Translations under genes and position numbers: made by a program
Notes under the pieces: generated by a model
Told to the model about the DNA's origin: nothing
Databases searched by the model: none
What the model saw: only the letters and a program-made list of their open reading frames with translations
Part shown: one piece after another, positions 1 through 7,005 of the stretch
Layout of the letters: the number at the start of each line of letters is the position of its first letter
Numbering within the stretch: the first letter of the stretch is position 1
DNA from: Candidatus Kuenenia stuttgartensis
GTDB lineage: Bacteria > Planctomycetota > Planctomycetia > Isosphaerales > Isosphaeraceae
Direction: 5' to 3'
Assembly (NCBI GenBank): GCA_945874095.1
Contig: CAMCFM010000066.1
Location: forward strand, 1-12,494
Length of the DNA stretch: 12,494 bases

Positions 1-935
1 TCTTTGACCGGCAGTTTGTCGGCTGCAATCTGCTCAATGATGAACTGGTTGTAGGGCAGGTTGTTATTGAGGGATCGAATGACGTAATCACGGTATGCAA
101 AAGCATATGGATAACGTCGATCTTCGACAAAGACATAGCCTTTGGTATCGGAATAGCGGGCCAGGTCGAGCCAGTGACGGCCGAAACGTTCGCCGAAATG
201 GGGGCTGGCCAGGAGACGGTCGATGAGATTTGAAGTGGCAGAATCGTCGCTTGAAGGGTCGGCCAAAAACTTCTGAATTTCATCGGGAGTCGGTGGTAAA
301 CCGATCAGGTCAAACGATAATCGGCGGATCAAGGTACGGCGGTCGGCCATTGGTGAGGGCTTCAGGCCATCCTTCTGAAGACGATCTGCGATAAAGGCAT
401 CGATCGGATTGGTCTGCCACTGAGGGTCGGAAACCGCTGGCGTTTTGGGCAGTTTGACAGGCTGGAATGACCAATGCTTGTTCGCCGCGTTTGGGCCGGA
501 ATTTTGGGCCGAAAGGCTGGACTTATTCTCAGGCCAGACGGCGCCTGAGTTGATCCACTGGCCCAGATCCGCCACTTCAGCGGGCGTCATGGCGGCCGTT
601 TTGCTGTTCTTGGGCGGCATTTTGGAAGCATCGCCCGTGTGCGAAGCGGCTTGATACACAAGGCTTTCAGCCATTTTTCCGGGAACAATGGCAGGACCGG
701 AATCGCCACCGGCGATCATTGCGGCCCGGGTGTCCATCCGGAGCCCCGAAGTCTGCTTGGATGAGCCGTGGCAGGTGATGCATTTTTCGACCAGAACTGG
801 CCTGATTTTGGTCTCAAAAAAGTCGCTTGGTTGATCGGCTCTCGCAAATTGAGGCCCAAGTATGGCTATGGCAGCCCAAATGCCAAACGAGATTTGACGA
901 ACTGCAGTACCAAAGAATGAGTAACGGGTCGTCAT
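1..935 (-). CDS. PSD1 / DUF1549 planctomycete cytochrome c protein, N-terminal part
   Basis: I translated this frame by hand from the ATG at 935-933. It stays open for 311 codons to the window edge, so the C-terminal part, where these proteins usually carry DUF1553, is missing. Residues 1-33 look like a signal peptide ending A-R-A before D34. Residues 37-135 form a cytochrome c-like PSD1 domain with a CxxCH haem motif (C52, C55, H56) and a likely distal ligand, M106, in SKMPPK. HWSFQPV (154-160) is the linker typical of the family, and DUF1549 starts near residue 175 (NPIDAFI, later LSFDLIGLPPTPDEI and RHWLDLARYSDT). The family is greatly expanded in Planctomycetes. Its biochemical role is poorly defined, and a periplasmic redox or polymer-degradation role is often proposed. 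No strong Shine-Dalgarno precedes the start. Family assignment is confident; function is not. Confidence 0.9.
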   Translation of the reverse strand, partial: MTTRYSFFGTAVRQISFGIWAAIAILGPQFARADQPSDFFETKIRPVLVEKCITCHGSSKQTSGLRMDTRAAMIAGGDSGPAIVPGKMAESLVYQAASHTGDASKMPPKNSKTAAMTPAEVADLGQWINSGAVWPENKSSLSAQNSGPNAANKHWSFQPVKLPKTPAVSDPQWQTNPIDAFIADRLQKDGLKPSPMADRRTLIRRLSFDLIGLPPTPDEIQKFLADPSSDDSATSNLIDRLLASPHFGERFGRHWLDLARYSDTKGYVFVEDRRYPYAFAYRDYVIRSLNNNLPYNQFIIEQIAADKLPVK

Positions 936-1024
936 GGCGATTGGGCCTGTTTTTAAAGTGGGCAGCCGAAAGGGTCGGGCAGGGGGCAGCGAAGCAGGCG
1001 GGAGATATGCGTACCGAATCATCA

Positions 1025-1070
1025 GTCGCCTATCTACATATTAATTATGACTGAAGATGACTCAGGCGAC
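1025..1070. repeat. Inverted repeat around the PSD1 promoter
   Basis: GTCGCCT (1025-1031) and AGGCGAC (1064-1070) are perfect 7-base arms, 32 bases apart. The right arm overlaps the candidate -35 box and the left arm lies just past the expected transcription start. A second pair, TCAGTC (1022-1027) with GACTGA (1049-1054), shares bases with the left arm, so the two foldings exclude each other. It could be an operator pair or chance. Confidence 0.4.
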
Positions 1071-1072
1071 AA
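1044..1072 (-). promoter_or_regulatory. Candidate sigma-70 promoter of the PSD1 gene
   Basis: Read on the minus strand, TTGTCG (1072-1067) and CATAAT (1049-1044) are separated by exactly 17 bases and match the consensus at 4/6 and 5/6 positions. Transcription would start near 1037, leaving a leader of about 100 bases before the ATG at 935. This is pattern matching only. Confidence 0.45.
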
Positions 1073-1319
1073 CCCAAATCATAGCTCGTTGTGACGCTTT
1101 AACCGATTGAATCATCCCATCGTAGCTTTGAGAACAGGCTGAATATTGCGATTCCGCTCTCGTTTGATCGATCAGGCCTACAATCATGGAAAATCGTGGC
1201 TGGGCAATCTGACGTCCTTCCATGTAAACTAACTCTAATTCTTCCTTCATAAACGATTGTGAAGGGCTTGTCCGGCGAACGGTATCTGTATTTCAGAATA
1301 TCAGCGAGGAATTTCCCCC

Positions 1320-3488
1320 ATGAAGATTCGCCCAAAATCGGCGCTATTCATTCGCAAGGTTCTCTCTGTCATCACTTTCGGATCTGTCGTGCTGATGCCG
1401 GCCGGATCCTCACTGGCCCAGAATGGTGCTGCCAAAATGGTTCCTGAAACTCGTAAAGCCGACACTGTTCACGAATATCACGGCACCAAGGTGGCCGACC
1501 CATATTCCTGGCTTGAGGATGACAATTCCGCTGAAACCAAGGCATGGGTCGAAGCTCAGAACAAGGTCACGTTCCAATATCTCGATACAGTCCCCGAGCG
1601 GGCCAGGATTCAGAAGCGATTGACGGAACTCTGGAACTACGAGAAGTTTGGAGTCCCTTTTGAAGAAGGTGGCCGATACTTTTTCAGCCGCAATAACGGG
1701 CTTCAGAATCAGTCGGTCTATTACTGGTCCGATTCGCTCGCTGCCGAACCCAAGGTCCTGATTGATCCGAACACGATGTCCAAGGACGGAACTGTTGCCC
1801 TGGCTGGGATTTCCATCAGTAAGGACGGCAAATATGTCGCCTATGGAATTGCTGACGCCGGGAGCGACTGGAATCGTTGGAAGATTCGCGAAGTAGCGAC
1901 TGGCAAAGACCTTGACGACGAACTCAAGTGGATCAAATTCTCAAGTGCTGCCTGGGACAAACAAGGCAACGGCTTCTACTATGGTCGCTATCCCGAGCCC
2001 AAGGCTGGCCAGAATCTGACGGAGTCGAACTACTTCCAAAAGGTTTACTTCCATAGACTTGGAACACCTCAATCGGAAGATTCGCTGGTCTGGGAAGAGC
2101 TCGAAAACAAGGATTGGCGAGCCAGTGCCGCACAGACGGACGACGGCCGATTCCTGCTCGTCACGATTGGCAAGGGTACGGACGACAAATATCGCCTGCT
2201 TTTCAAGGATCTTTACAAACGCGATGCCCGCCCGCCTCAGCACTTTGTGGGCGAATTCGACGCCGATTACACCTTCATTGACAACGATGGATCTCTGTTC
2301 TATTTCCGGACGAACAAGAACGCCCCTCGTGGGAAAGTTATTGCGATTGATGTGTTCAACCCGGCCCCTGCGAATTGGAAAACCCTGATTCCTGAGGCGG
2401 ATGAAACACTGGAAGGCGTGAGCCTGGTGGGCGACAAGTTTATCGCTCAGTATCTGAAAGACGCTCATAGTCAGGTCAAGCTGTTTACGGTGGAAGGCAA
2501 GCCTGCCGGGGAAGTTAAGTTTCCTGGTCTGGGTACGGCAGCTGGTTTTGGTGGAAGGCGTACAGACAAGGAAACCTTCTACTCATTCACCACTTTCACA
2601 TCTCCAGCCACTGTTTACAGATACGATGTCGCTACGGGTGAAAGCTCGGTTTACAAGGCTCCGAAACTGGCCTTCAATCCTGCGGATTACGTGACGGAAC
2701 AGGTCTTTTTCAACTCAAAGGACGGGACCAAAATCCCGATGTACCTCTCCTATAAAAAGGGCATGAAAAAGGACGGCACTAATCCGACGTATCTCTATGG
2801 ATATGGTGGATTTAACATCTCACTTTCCCCAGCATTCAGCCCTGCTAATCTGGCCTGGATGGAAGCGGGCGGACTGTTCGCTTTGGCGAACTTGCGAGGC
2901 GGCGGAGAATATGGGGAAGCCTGGCACCAGGCGGGCACGAAGCTGAACAAGCAGAACGTGTTTGACGACTTTATTGGGGCAGCCGAGTGGCTGATCAAGA
3001 ACGACTATACGAAGACGGAAAAGCTGGCCATCGGTGGGGGTTCCAATGGGGGCCTTCTGGTGGGTGCGTGCATGACCCAGCGGCCCGAGCTTTTTGGGGC
3101 AGCCCTGCCAGCTGTGGGCGTGATGGATATGCTTCGGTTCCATAAGTTTACGATCGGCTGGGCGTGGATCGACGACTATGGGAGTTCGGATAATGCCGAG
3201 CAGTTCAAGGCCTTGCTGGCTTTCTCTCCACTGCACAATATGAAGCCCGGGACGAAGTATCCTGCGACGATGGTGACGACGGCCGACCACGACGACCGGG
3301 TGGTTCCAGCCCACTCGTTCAAGTTCGCAGCAGCCCTTCAAGCGGCCCATGTTGGGAGCAGTCCCACATTGATCCGAATTGAGACAAAGGCTGGCCACGG
3401 CGCAGGTAAGCCGACTTCGAAGATGATTGAAGAGGCGGCTGACAAGTGGGCATTTTTGGTGAAGTCACTTGGCCTGAACTGGAAATAA
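1320..3488 (+). CDS. Prolyl oligopeptidase family serine peptidase (S9A), predicted exported
   Basis: A 722-residue protein that hydrolyses short peptides after proline by family homology. Residues 1-33 look like a Sec signal peptide (basic start, hydrophobic 14-28, S-L-A at 31-33), so it probably acts in the periplasm. The N-terminal beta-propeller begins with ADPYSWLED (59-67) and runs to about 440. The alpha/beta hydrolase domain contains YGYGGFNI (493-500), LRGGGEYGEAWH (525-536), nucleophile S575 in GGGSNGG, catalytic D658 in DHDDRVVP and H693 in AGHGAGK. R660 matches the family's substrate-binding arginine. The triad is complete and the length is normal once the signal peptide is removed. 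The start is supported by GAGGA near 1304-1308, about 11 bases upstream. It is a single-gene unit followed by its own terminator. The exact substrate is unknown. Confidence 0.95.
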   Translation: MKIRPKSALFIRKVLSVITFGSVVLMPAGSSLAQNGAAKMVPETRKADTVHEYHGTKVADPYSWLEDDNSAETKAWVEAQNKVTFQYLDTVPERARIQKRLTELWNYEKFGVPFEEGGRYFFSRNNGLQNQSVYYWSDSLAAEPKVLIDPNTMSKDGTVALAGISISKDGKYVAYGIADAGSDWNRWKIREVATGKDLDDELKWIKFSSAAWDKQGNGFYYGRYPEPKAGQNLTESNYFQKVYFHRLGTPQSEDSLVWEELENKDWRASAAQTDDGRFLLVTIGKGTDDKYRLLFKDLYKRDARPPQHFVGEFDADYTFIDNDGSLFYFRTNKNAPRGKVIAIDVFNPAPANWKTLIPEADETLEGVSLVGDKFIAQYLKDAHSQVKLFTVEGKPAGEVKFPGLGTAAGFGGRRTDKETFYSFTTFTSPATVYRYDVATGESSVYKAPKLAFNPADYVTEQVFFNSKDGTKIPMYLSYKKGMKKDGTNPTYLYGYGGFNISLSPAFSPANLAWMEAGGLFALANLRGGGEYGEAWHQAGTKLNKQNVFDDFIGAAEWLIKNDYTKTEKLAIGGGSNGGLLVGACMTQRPELFGAALPAVGVMDMLRFHKFTIGWAWIDDYGSSDNAEQFKALLAFSPLHNMKPGTKYPATMVTTADHDDRVVPAHSFKFAAALQAAHVGSSPTLIRIETKAGHGAGKPTSKMIEEAADKWAFLVKSLGLNWK

Positions 3489-3522
3489 GCTGGTTTTGTC
3501 TGATTAGTTCGAAAAACCGATC

Positions 3523-3561
3523 AAAAAGGGAGGGTGTGCGAAAGCATGACCTCCCTTTTTT
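3523..3561 (+). terminator. Rho-independent terminator after prolyl oligopeptidase
   Basis: AAAAAGGGAGG (3523-3533) pairs perfectly with CCTCCCTTTTT (3550-3560). Inside the loop, TGC and GCA flank a GAAA tetraloop (3540-3543). The stem runs into a T tract ending at 3561. It begins 34 bases after the stop codon. Confidence 0.9.
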
Positions 3562-3570
3562 AACAATATT

Positions 3571-3605
3571 TTAAAGTTTCATAGTCTTTACTGATAGAAC
3601 TTTAA
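3571..3605. repeat. AT-rich inverted repeat upstream of the PEP-CTERM gene
   Basis: TTAAAGTT (3571-3578) and AACTTTAA (3598-3605) are perfect 8-base arms separated by 19 bases. They sit between the preceding terminator and the candidate promoter at 3639-3667, roughly two helical turns apart centre to centre. This is operator-like in position, but low-complexity arms make chance plausible. Confidence 0.35.
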
Positions 3606-3638
3606 CGATTCCATGGAAATAATTTCTGGGAATAGTGA

Positions 3639-3667
3639 TTGACTCGATTGGGGCATCTTGATAGGTT
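3639..3667 (+). promoter_or_regulatory. Candidate promoter of the PEP-CTERM transcript
   Basis: TTGACT (3639-3644) is followed after 17 bases by TAGGTT (3662-3667). The -35 box is near-consensus. The -10 box keeps only the key T, A and final T. Transcription would begin near 3674, upstream of both possible translation starts. Confidence 0.4.
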
Positions 3668-3716
3668 ATTCAGCAGCGTGAGTGTTGACCAAAGGATGGT
3701 CATAAAACTCACGGGA

Positions 3717-3750
3717 CCGGTTCACAGGATGTTAGAACCGGAGGAAAGGA
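3717..3750 (+). promoter_or_regulatory. Hairpin overlapping a strong ribosome binding site
   Basis: CCGGTTC (3717-3723) and GAACCGG (3735-3741) form a perfect 7-base stem with an 11-base loop. The stem's last two bases belong to the purine-rich GGAGGAAAGGA (3740-3750), which lies 7 bases before the ATG at 3758. Folding would partly hide the binding site, so the element could regulate translation of the leader frame. Confidence 0.45.
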
Positions 3751-3757
3751 ATCGATC

Positions 3758-4024
3758 ATGAACATGTCCGAACTTCGAACACCGATGCGGGTCGACTCTG
3801 CAAATCAAAATGGTATGCAGGTGGACAGTGTATATGGTTACAAGTCGTCGGCAGAAACGCTGGGAATGTCCAGGATGGCGTCCGAGCGAGTGATGAATAG
3901 TTTGTCTAGTCAGAATTACTCTGGTTCAAGAGGTCAGAACAGTTTCGCTGTTAAGTCACGGGTACTATCCCAAGTGGCAGGGCGAGTTTGTGGCCTCATC
4001 ATGGACGATCACGAGGGAAGAATC
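3758..4024 (+). other. In-frame upstream segment of the PEP-CTERM frame (possible leader or N-terminal extension)
   Basis: These 89 codons are open and in frame with the PEP-CTERM gene, and start with an ATG behind the best Shine-Dalgarno in the area. The encoded segment is polar and rich in Ser, Met, Asn and Gln, with no hydrophobic stretch and no domain I recognise. If translated through, it would bury the signal peptide at residues 90-115, which would be unusual for an exported protein. Explanations are a real N-terminal extension, a translated leader with re-initiation at 4025, or a fortuitously open 5' untranslated region. I cannot choose between them from sequence alone. Confidence 0.4.
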
Positions 4025-4732
4025 ATGCACCGGATGCGACAGAGCCTCATATTCTCGCTGATTGGTTTTATGGTAGCCACCTCCGGCATTGCTCGTGGGG
4101 CTCTGATACAGCCGAACACGGAACGCAAATACCCGGATATCGCCGCTGATGTCAACGGCGTTGTGAATTACAACTACTCCAATGGCCAAGGAACATTCAC
4201 GATGCGTAATACGCCGTTCCTTCTGGCCACTGGCCCGGATGCCGCTCAAGAAGCGACCATCCTGCCAACAGCCGATGGAACTCGTGTTCAAAATGTGAGT
4301 GTTGCCCTGGATTCCACTGGCAACCTGGTGAATAGTGCTTCAAACAGCTACTCACTTTACGGCTCAACGACTGTTGCCGGCCAAAACTTCACGGGTCTGC
4401 TCCTTCAAGGAACACCGACTTCGTTTGGGGCACAGGATAACGGTTCGTTCGACATGTTCGACCTCGGTATCACAGTCACTGGCGGTGCCTTGGCTGATGC
4501 GTTTGGCTCGAACGCTTACATGCTGATTCGTCCTGAACTGCAAAGCTCATTCACCGGGGCTTTCGACTCGAGCTTCACAGCCCAAAAGGCCACGAGCAAT
4601 ACACGCGGCAACTACACACCTCCTGCTCCTGTACCAGAACCAGCCACATGGATGATTCTCGTCGGTGGAGGAGCTGGTCTGGCCATGTTCAACAGGCGTC
4701 GTCTGCGACTGGCTGCCCAGAACATGGATTGA
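4025..4732 (+). CDS. PEP-CTERM sorting domain protein
   Basis: From the ATG at 4025 the product has 235 residues (324 if the start is 3758). I prefer 4025 because a typical signal peptide follows at once: MHRMRQ, then a hydrophobic run SLIFSLIGFMVA and a small-residue cleavage region IARGA. GAGG at 4013-4016 lies 8 bases upstream. The body is rich in Asn, Ser, Thr and Gly, has no domain I recognise, and is probably a beta-rich secreted protein. The C-terminus is a clear PEP-CTERM signal: VPEPATW (203-209), a hydrophobic stretch ILVGGGAGLAMF and the basic cluster NRRRLRL. By family knowledge, an exosortase elsewhere in the genome processes this tail during export to the envelope or matrix. A terminator follows. 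The role of the mature protein is unknown. Confidence 0.85.
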   Translation: MHRMRQSLIFSLIGFMVATSGIARGALIQPNTERKYPDIAADVNGVVNYNYSNGQGTFTMRNTPFLLATGPDAAQEATILPTADGTRVQNVSVALDSTGNLVNSASNSYSLYGSTTVAGQNFTGLLLQGTPTSFGAQDNGSFDMFDLGITVTGGALADAFGSNAYMLIRPELQSSFTGAFDSSFTAQKATSNTRGNYTPPAPVPEPATWMILVGGGAGLAMFNRRRLRLAAQNMD

Positions 4733-4806
4733 TTTCCATAGGATGCATCTACGGCCATCTCCCAGAAGAGCTGGCCTAAAGATCACCCCTGCATGAACCT
4801 ATATCA

Positions 4807-4860
4807 CCCTCGCTTCGTTTACGGCAAGCCTGCCGACTCGAAGATCGAGGGTTTTATCTT
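4807..4860 (+). terminator. Rho-independent terminator after the PEP-CTERM gene
   Basis: CCCTCGCTTCG (4807-4817) pairs with CGAAG (4839-4843) and CGAGGG (4846-4851) around a two-base bulge. GGCA (4823-4826) and TGCC (4831-4834) form an inner stem. A T-rich tract follows from 4852. That tract overlaps the last codons (Lys-Lys-Arg-stop) of the converging methyltransferase gene. Confidence 0.8.
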
Positions 4861-5573
4861 TTTTTGGTGCAAACCACGCAAACGCCATACGAGCTACGGC
4901 CAAAACTGATCCGGTAATCCCAGGTAGCCAACTTTCCTAAAATACGACGAACAAAATGGTTGGGGAATCCAGCCTTATAAAATGGCCAGCTCAACCAATC
5001 CGCGATCGGCATCAAAAACAGGCCTCCGAACTCAAAACGGATCGTAGACCAGCCTTGCTCGCCTATAATTGTTTGTAATTCGTGAACATGGAAGTGCTTG
5101 TGCCATTCCACGGTTCGGCCGGTTGAATCATAACCAAGATCGCGCAGACCACGTCCAAAAATGGTTTGGTAAAGGCCTGGCAACCGGTGCCTGACATTAT
5201 TGGAGTCAAGCCAGGCGAACAAACCGGCATGAGGAACGGTCAGAATCAAGAGACCGCCTGGTTTGAGGATACGTCTCATCTCCTCAATCGCGGTTTTCCA
5301 GTTCCGTTCAGGCAGGTGTTCCAAAACTTCCAGGCAAGTCACGCAGTCGAATTGGGAATCATGGAAGGGCAGTCGTTCTGCAACAGCTTGGCTGAATAAG
5401 ATGTTAGGTGTCTGTTGATTAACTTGTTTTAAGGCATGCCCGTTAATTTCAACACCCGCCAGCATGGCTTTCGGGCGAATCTCCCGGCATCTTTGCAACC
5501 AGACTCCGACATTGCAGCCGATGTCGAGAATCGACGATTCTGGTGTCTCAGGAAGGTAACTTTCCACATGCAT
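4854..5573 (-). CDS. Class I SAM-dependent methyltransferase (Methyltransf_11/23 type)
   Basis: The longest frame, from an ATG at 5585, has 243 residues. I prefer the ATG at 5573 (239 residues) because GAGG lies 6 bases before it. The 5585 start has no Shine-Dalgarno and follows an in-frame stop and a terminator directly. In the 243-residue numbering, motif I is ILDIGCNVG (19-27), the acidic ribose-binding residue is E46 in GVEINGH, and FDCVTCLEVLEHL (79-91) and RILKPGGLLILTVPH (105-119) complete the SAM fold. The C-terminal half contains WHKHFH (about 150) and an aromatic-rich segment that presumably shapes the acceptor site. The methyl acceptor cannot be named: small-molecule, lipid, quinone or glycan substrates all occur in this superfamily. 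It is separated from the upstream sigma gene by a terminator and converges with the PEP-CTERM gene. Confidence 0.85.
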   Translation of the reverse strand: MHVESYLPETPESSILDIGCNVGVWLQRCREIRPKAMLAGVEINGHALKQVNQQTPNILFSQAVAERLPFHDSQFDCVTCLEVLEHLPERNWKTAIEEMRRILKPGGLLILTVPHAGLFAWLDSNNVRHRLPGLYQTIFGRGLRDLGYDSTGRTVEWHKHFHVHELQTIIGEQGWSTIRFEFGGLFLMPIADWLSWPFYKAGFPNHFVRRILGKLATWDYRISFGRSSYGVCVVCTKKR

Positions 5574-5590
5574 CTTCAGCCTCATCTAAC

Positions 5591-5628
5591 ATAAAAACCG
5601 GCTGGGCAACGAATTTGCCCGCCGGTTT
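5591..5628 (-). terminator. Rho-independent terminator after the sigma factor gene
   Basis: On the minus strand, AAACCGGC (5628-5621) pairs with GCCGGTTT (5602-5595), and GGGCAA (5620-5615) pairs with TTGCCC (5609-5604), with one bulged base and a 5-base loop. A run of five T (5597-5593) follows. It ends only a few bases before the first ATG of the methyltransferase gene. Confidence 0.88.
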
Positions 5629-5680
5629 AGAGTATTGGATTTTGACTGGCTTTACAAGAGATGAGGTGCGAGTCTGCAGC

Positions 5681-6517
5681 TTAGTCGGCCATAAGGACGG
5701 CCGAGAGTTTACCCAAAGCCTCATTCTCAATCTGACGAACGCGTTCACGAGTCAGGCCAAGCGATTCACCGATCTCTTTGAGAGTCTTCGGTGGGGCATC
5801 GTTCAGGCCAAAACGCATTCGAAGGACGGTGGCTTCTCGTTTGTCCATTTCGCCCAAACGGTTCATGACGATACGAAGGTTATCGGCTTCGATCATCTCT
5901 TCATCAGGGGCTTTAGTGCGTTCATCCATCAGCATTTCGCCGAGGGTCCAGCCATTTTCGCCCTGATCGGTCTGTGGTACCAGGTTGTAAACATTGATGG
6001 CTTTTTTAACAATCGCCAGCTTCTTCTTGGGTATTTCAAGCACCACTGCGATCTCTTCAGGGGTAGGGGTTCGCCCGAGTGTTTCCTGAAGGTCGTTTGA
6101 AGCTCTTCGCCACTTGGTCAGCAGTTCCACCATATAGGCAGGAATGCGGATCGGTTTGGCGGTATTGACCAAGGCCCGCTTGATGGATTGCTTGATCCAG
6201 TAGCTGGCATATGTTGAGAATCGGGTACCAATGGTTGGGTCAAAGCCTTCAACGGCTCGGAGCAGACCAATGTTGCCTTCTTCGATCAAATCTTGTAAGG
6301 CTAAGCCTTTACCAACATAACCGCGAGCAATGTTGACAACGAGCCGAAGATTGGCTCGAATCATCCGATCTCGAGCGGCTTTATCACCCTGTCCGATCAA
6401 TACAGCAAGGTCTTTTTCCTCTTGAGCATTGAGCAGGGCTGTCTCGTTGATTTCCCGAAGATAAGTCTCCAGGGGACTTTGCACCGTATCACGGCGATGA
6501 CGTCTTAGACGAGCCAT
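5681..6517 (-). CDS. Sigma-70 family RNA polymerase sigma factor (RpoD/SigA-like)
   Basis: A 278-residue sigma-70 factor that directs core RNA polymerase to promoters. Region 1.2 covers about 13-42 (SPLETYLREI). Region 2 covers about 50-120, with the core-binding segment DLIEEGNIGLLRAVEGFD (76-93) and the -10 recognition helix FSTYASYWIKQSI (100-112). Region 3 covers about 124-200. Region 4 has the -35 helix-turn-helix TLKEIGESLGLTRERVRQIE (245-264). Region 1.1 and the long non-conserved insert of proteobacterial RpoD are absent, so it may be a compact primary factor or a group 2 factor. Strong conservation of regions 2.3-2.4 and 4.2 favours a housekeeping-like specificity. AGAGG at 6524-6528 (minus strand) supports the start. 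It has its own terminator and a leader of about 220 bases if the promoter candidate is right. Confidence 0.95.
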   Translation of the reverse strand: MARLRRHRRDTVQSPLETYLREINETALLNAQEEKDLAVLIGQGDKAARDRMIRANLRLVVNIARGYVGKGLALQDLIEEGNIGLLRAVEGFDPTIGTRFSTYASYWIKQSIKRALVNTAKPIRIPAYMVELLTKWRRASNDLQETLGRTPTPEEIAVVLEIPKKKLAIVKKAINVYNLVPQTDQGENGWTLGEMLMDERTKAPDEEMIEADNLRIVMNRLGEMDKREATVLRMRFGLNDAPPKTLKEIGESLGLTRERVRQIENEALGKLSAVLMAD

Positions 6518-6744
6518 AGGAACCTCTACCAGCCAAAAGGAACACGAAATGGTTGACGACGGGTTTCCCTCGATTGGGTTGACCCGGTCCGTCCCAACTC
6601 ATCTTCCTGATGATTCCACACGTCGTATTCGTGTGATAGGCCTGATGCAAGATTGATTCCTCAATCCCTGGTCGCAACAGACTTGGACTGGACAAGATTC
6701 TCGACTCAGTATGAACGACCAAAACTCAGGCTGTCACGCCTGCT

Positions 6745-6773
6745 CTTTTAGATTGCTCTTAAGTCTTAGTCAA
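6745..6773 (-). promoter_or_regulatory. Candidate promoter of the sigma factor gene
   Basis: On the minus strand, TTGACT (6773-6768) and TAAAAG (6750-6745) are 17 bases apart, matching 5/6 and 4/6 consensus positions. The predicted start near 6738 gives a long untranslated leader. Confidence 0.45.
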
Positions 6774-6784
6774 AAGAACCGTTC

Positions 6785-6798
6785 CTGATCGAGATCAG
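6785..6798. repeat. Palindrome upstream of the sigma gene promoter
   Basis: CTGATCGAGATCAG has perfect 6-base arms around a 2-base centre. Its centre lies about 54 bases upstream of the predicted transcription start, a position used by activator sites. No regulator is recognised for it. Confidence 0.4.
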
Positions 6799-6934
6799 TT
6801 TGAGAGTTAACTTGACAAGATTACTATCGTCAGAACGAGATGGGAACTTTGGGAGGTTTTGGAAAAATGCGTTGTTTAACGTGGACAAGTTGCTCTAAAT
6901 CCATGGGAGAAAATCACGAATAGGCGTCAGGCAA

Positions 6935-6969
6935 ATAAAAAACCCTCAGCCCGGTGAAGGGCAGAGGGT
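6935..6969 (-). terminator. Rho-independent terminator after rpsA
   Basis: On the minus strand, ACCCTC (6969-6964) pairs with GAGGGT (6947-6942), and GCCC (6962-6959) with GGGC (6952-6949), around one base mismatch and a 6-base loop. It is followed by TTTTTT and further T-rich sequence, about 37 bases after the rpsA stop codon. Confidence 0.9.
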
Positions 6970-7005
6970 GACTTTTTCGATTCTGGTTCCATTCAGGAAG
7001 CGAGC

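Larger units (their letters stand above)
936..1319. other. Intergenic region between divergent PSD1 and prolyl oligopeptidase genes
   Basis: This 384-base gap holds the PSD1 promoter candidate and its inverted repeat, and a 10-base palindrome TGATCGATCA (1165-1174). Overlapping minus-strand open frames of 62 and 78 codons (1062-1250 and 1099-1335) have no recognisable ribosome binding site or domain, and I do not call them genes. I found no convincing plus-strand promoter for the oligopeptidase. Confidence 0.5.
6518..7005. other. Intergenic region between rpsA and the sigma factor gene
   Basis: This 488-base gap contains, in minus-strand order, the rpsA terminator, the palindrome at 6785-6798, the sigma promoter candidate, and an inverted repeat CACACG/CGTGTG (6617-6622 and 6630-6635, 7-base loop) inside the presumed sigma leader. 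The remaining minus-strand frame at 6489-6722 shows no coding features. Confidence 0.5.

Noticed and set aside
1062..1335. Two overlapping minus-strand frames of 62 and 78 codons upstream of the oligopeptidase
   Set aside because: No ribosome binding site or recognisable motif, and they overlap each other and the oligopeptidase start.
5543..6100. A 185-codon plus-strand frame across the sigma factor gene
   Set aside because: It is antisense to a sigma-70 gene with all conserved regions intact.
6800..6827. Plus-strand promoter-like TTGAGA-16-TACTAT, with a consensus TTGACA inside it at 6812
   Set aside because: No plus-strand gene lies within 2 kb downstream and TTGACA has no matching -10 box. 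Without transcript data it is likely chance in an AT-richer gap.
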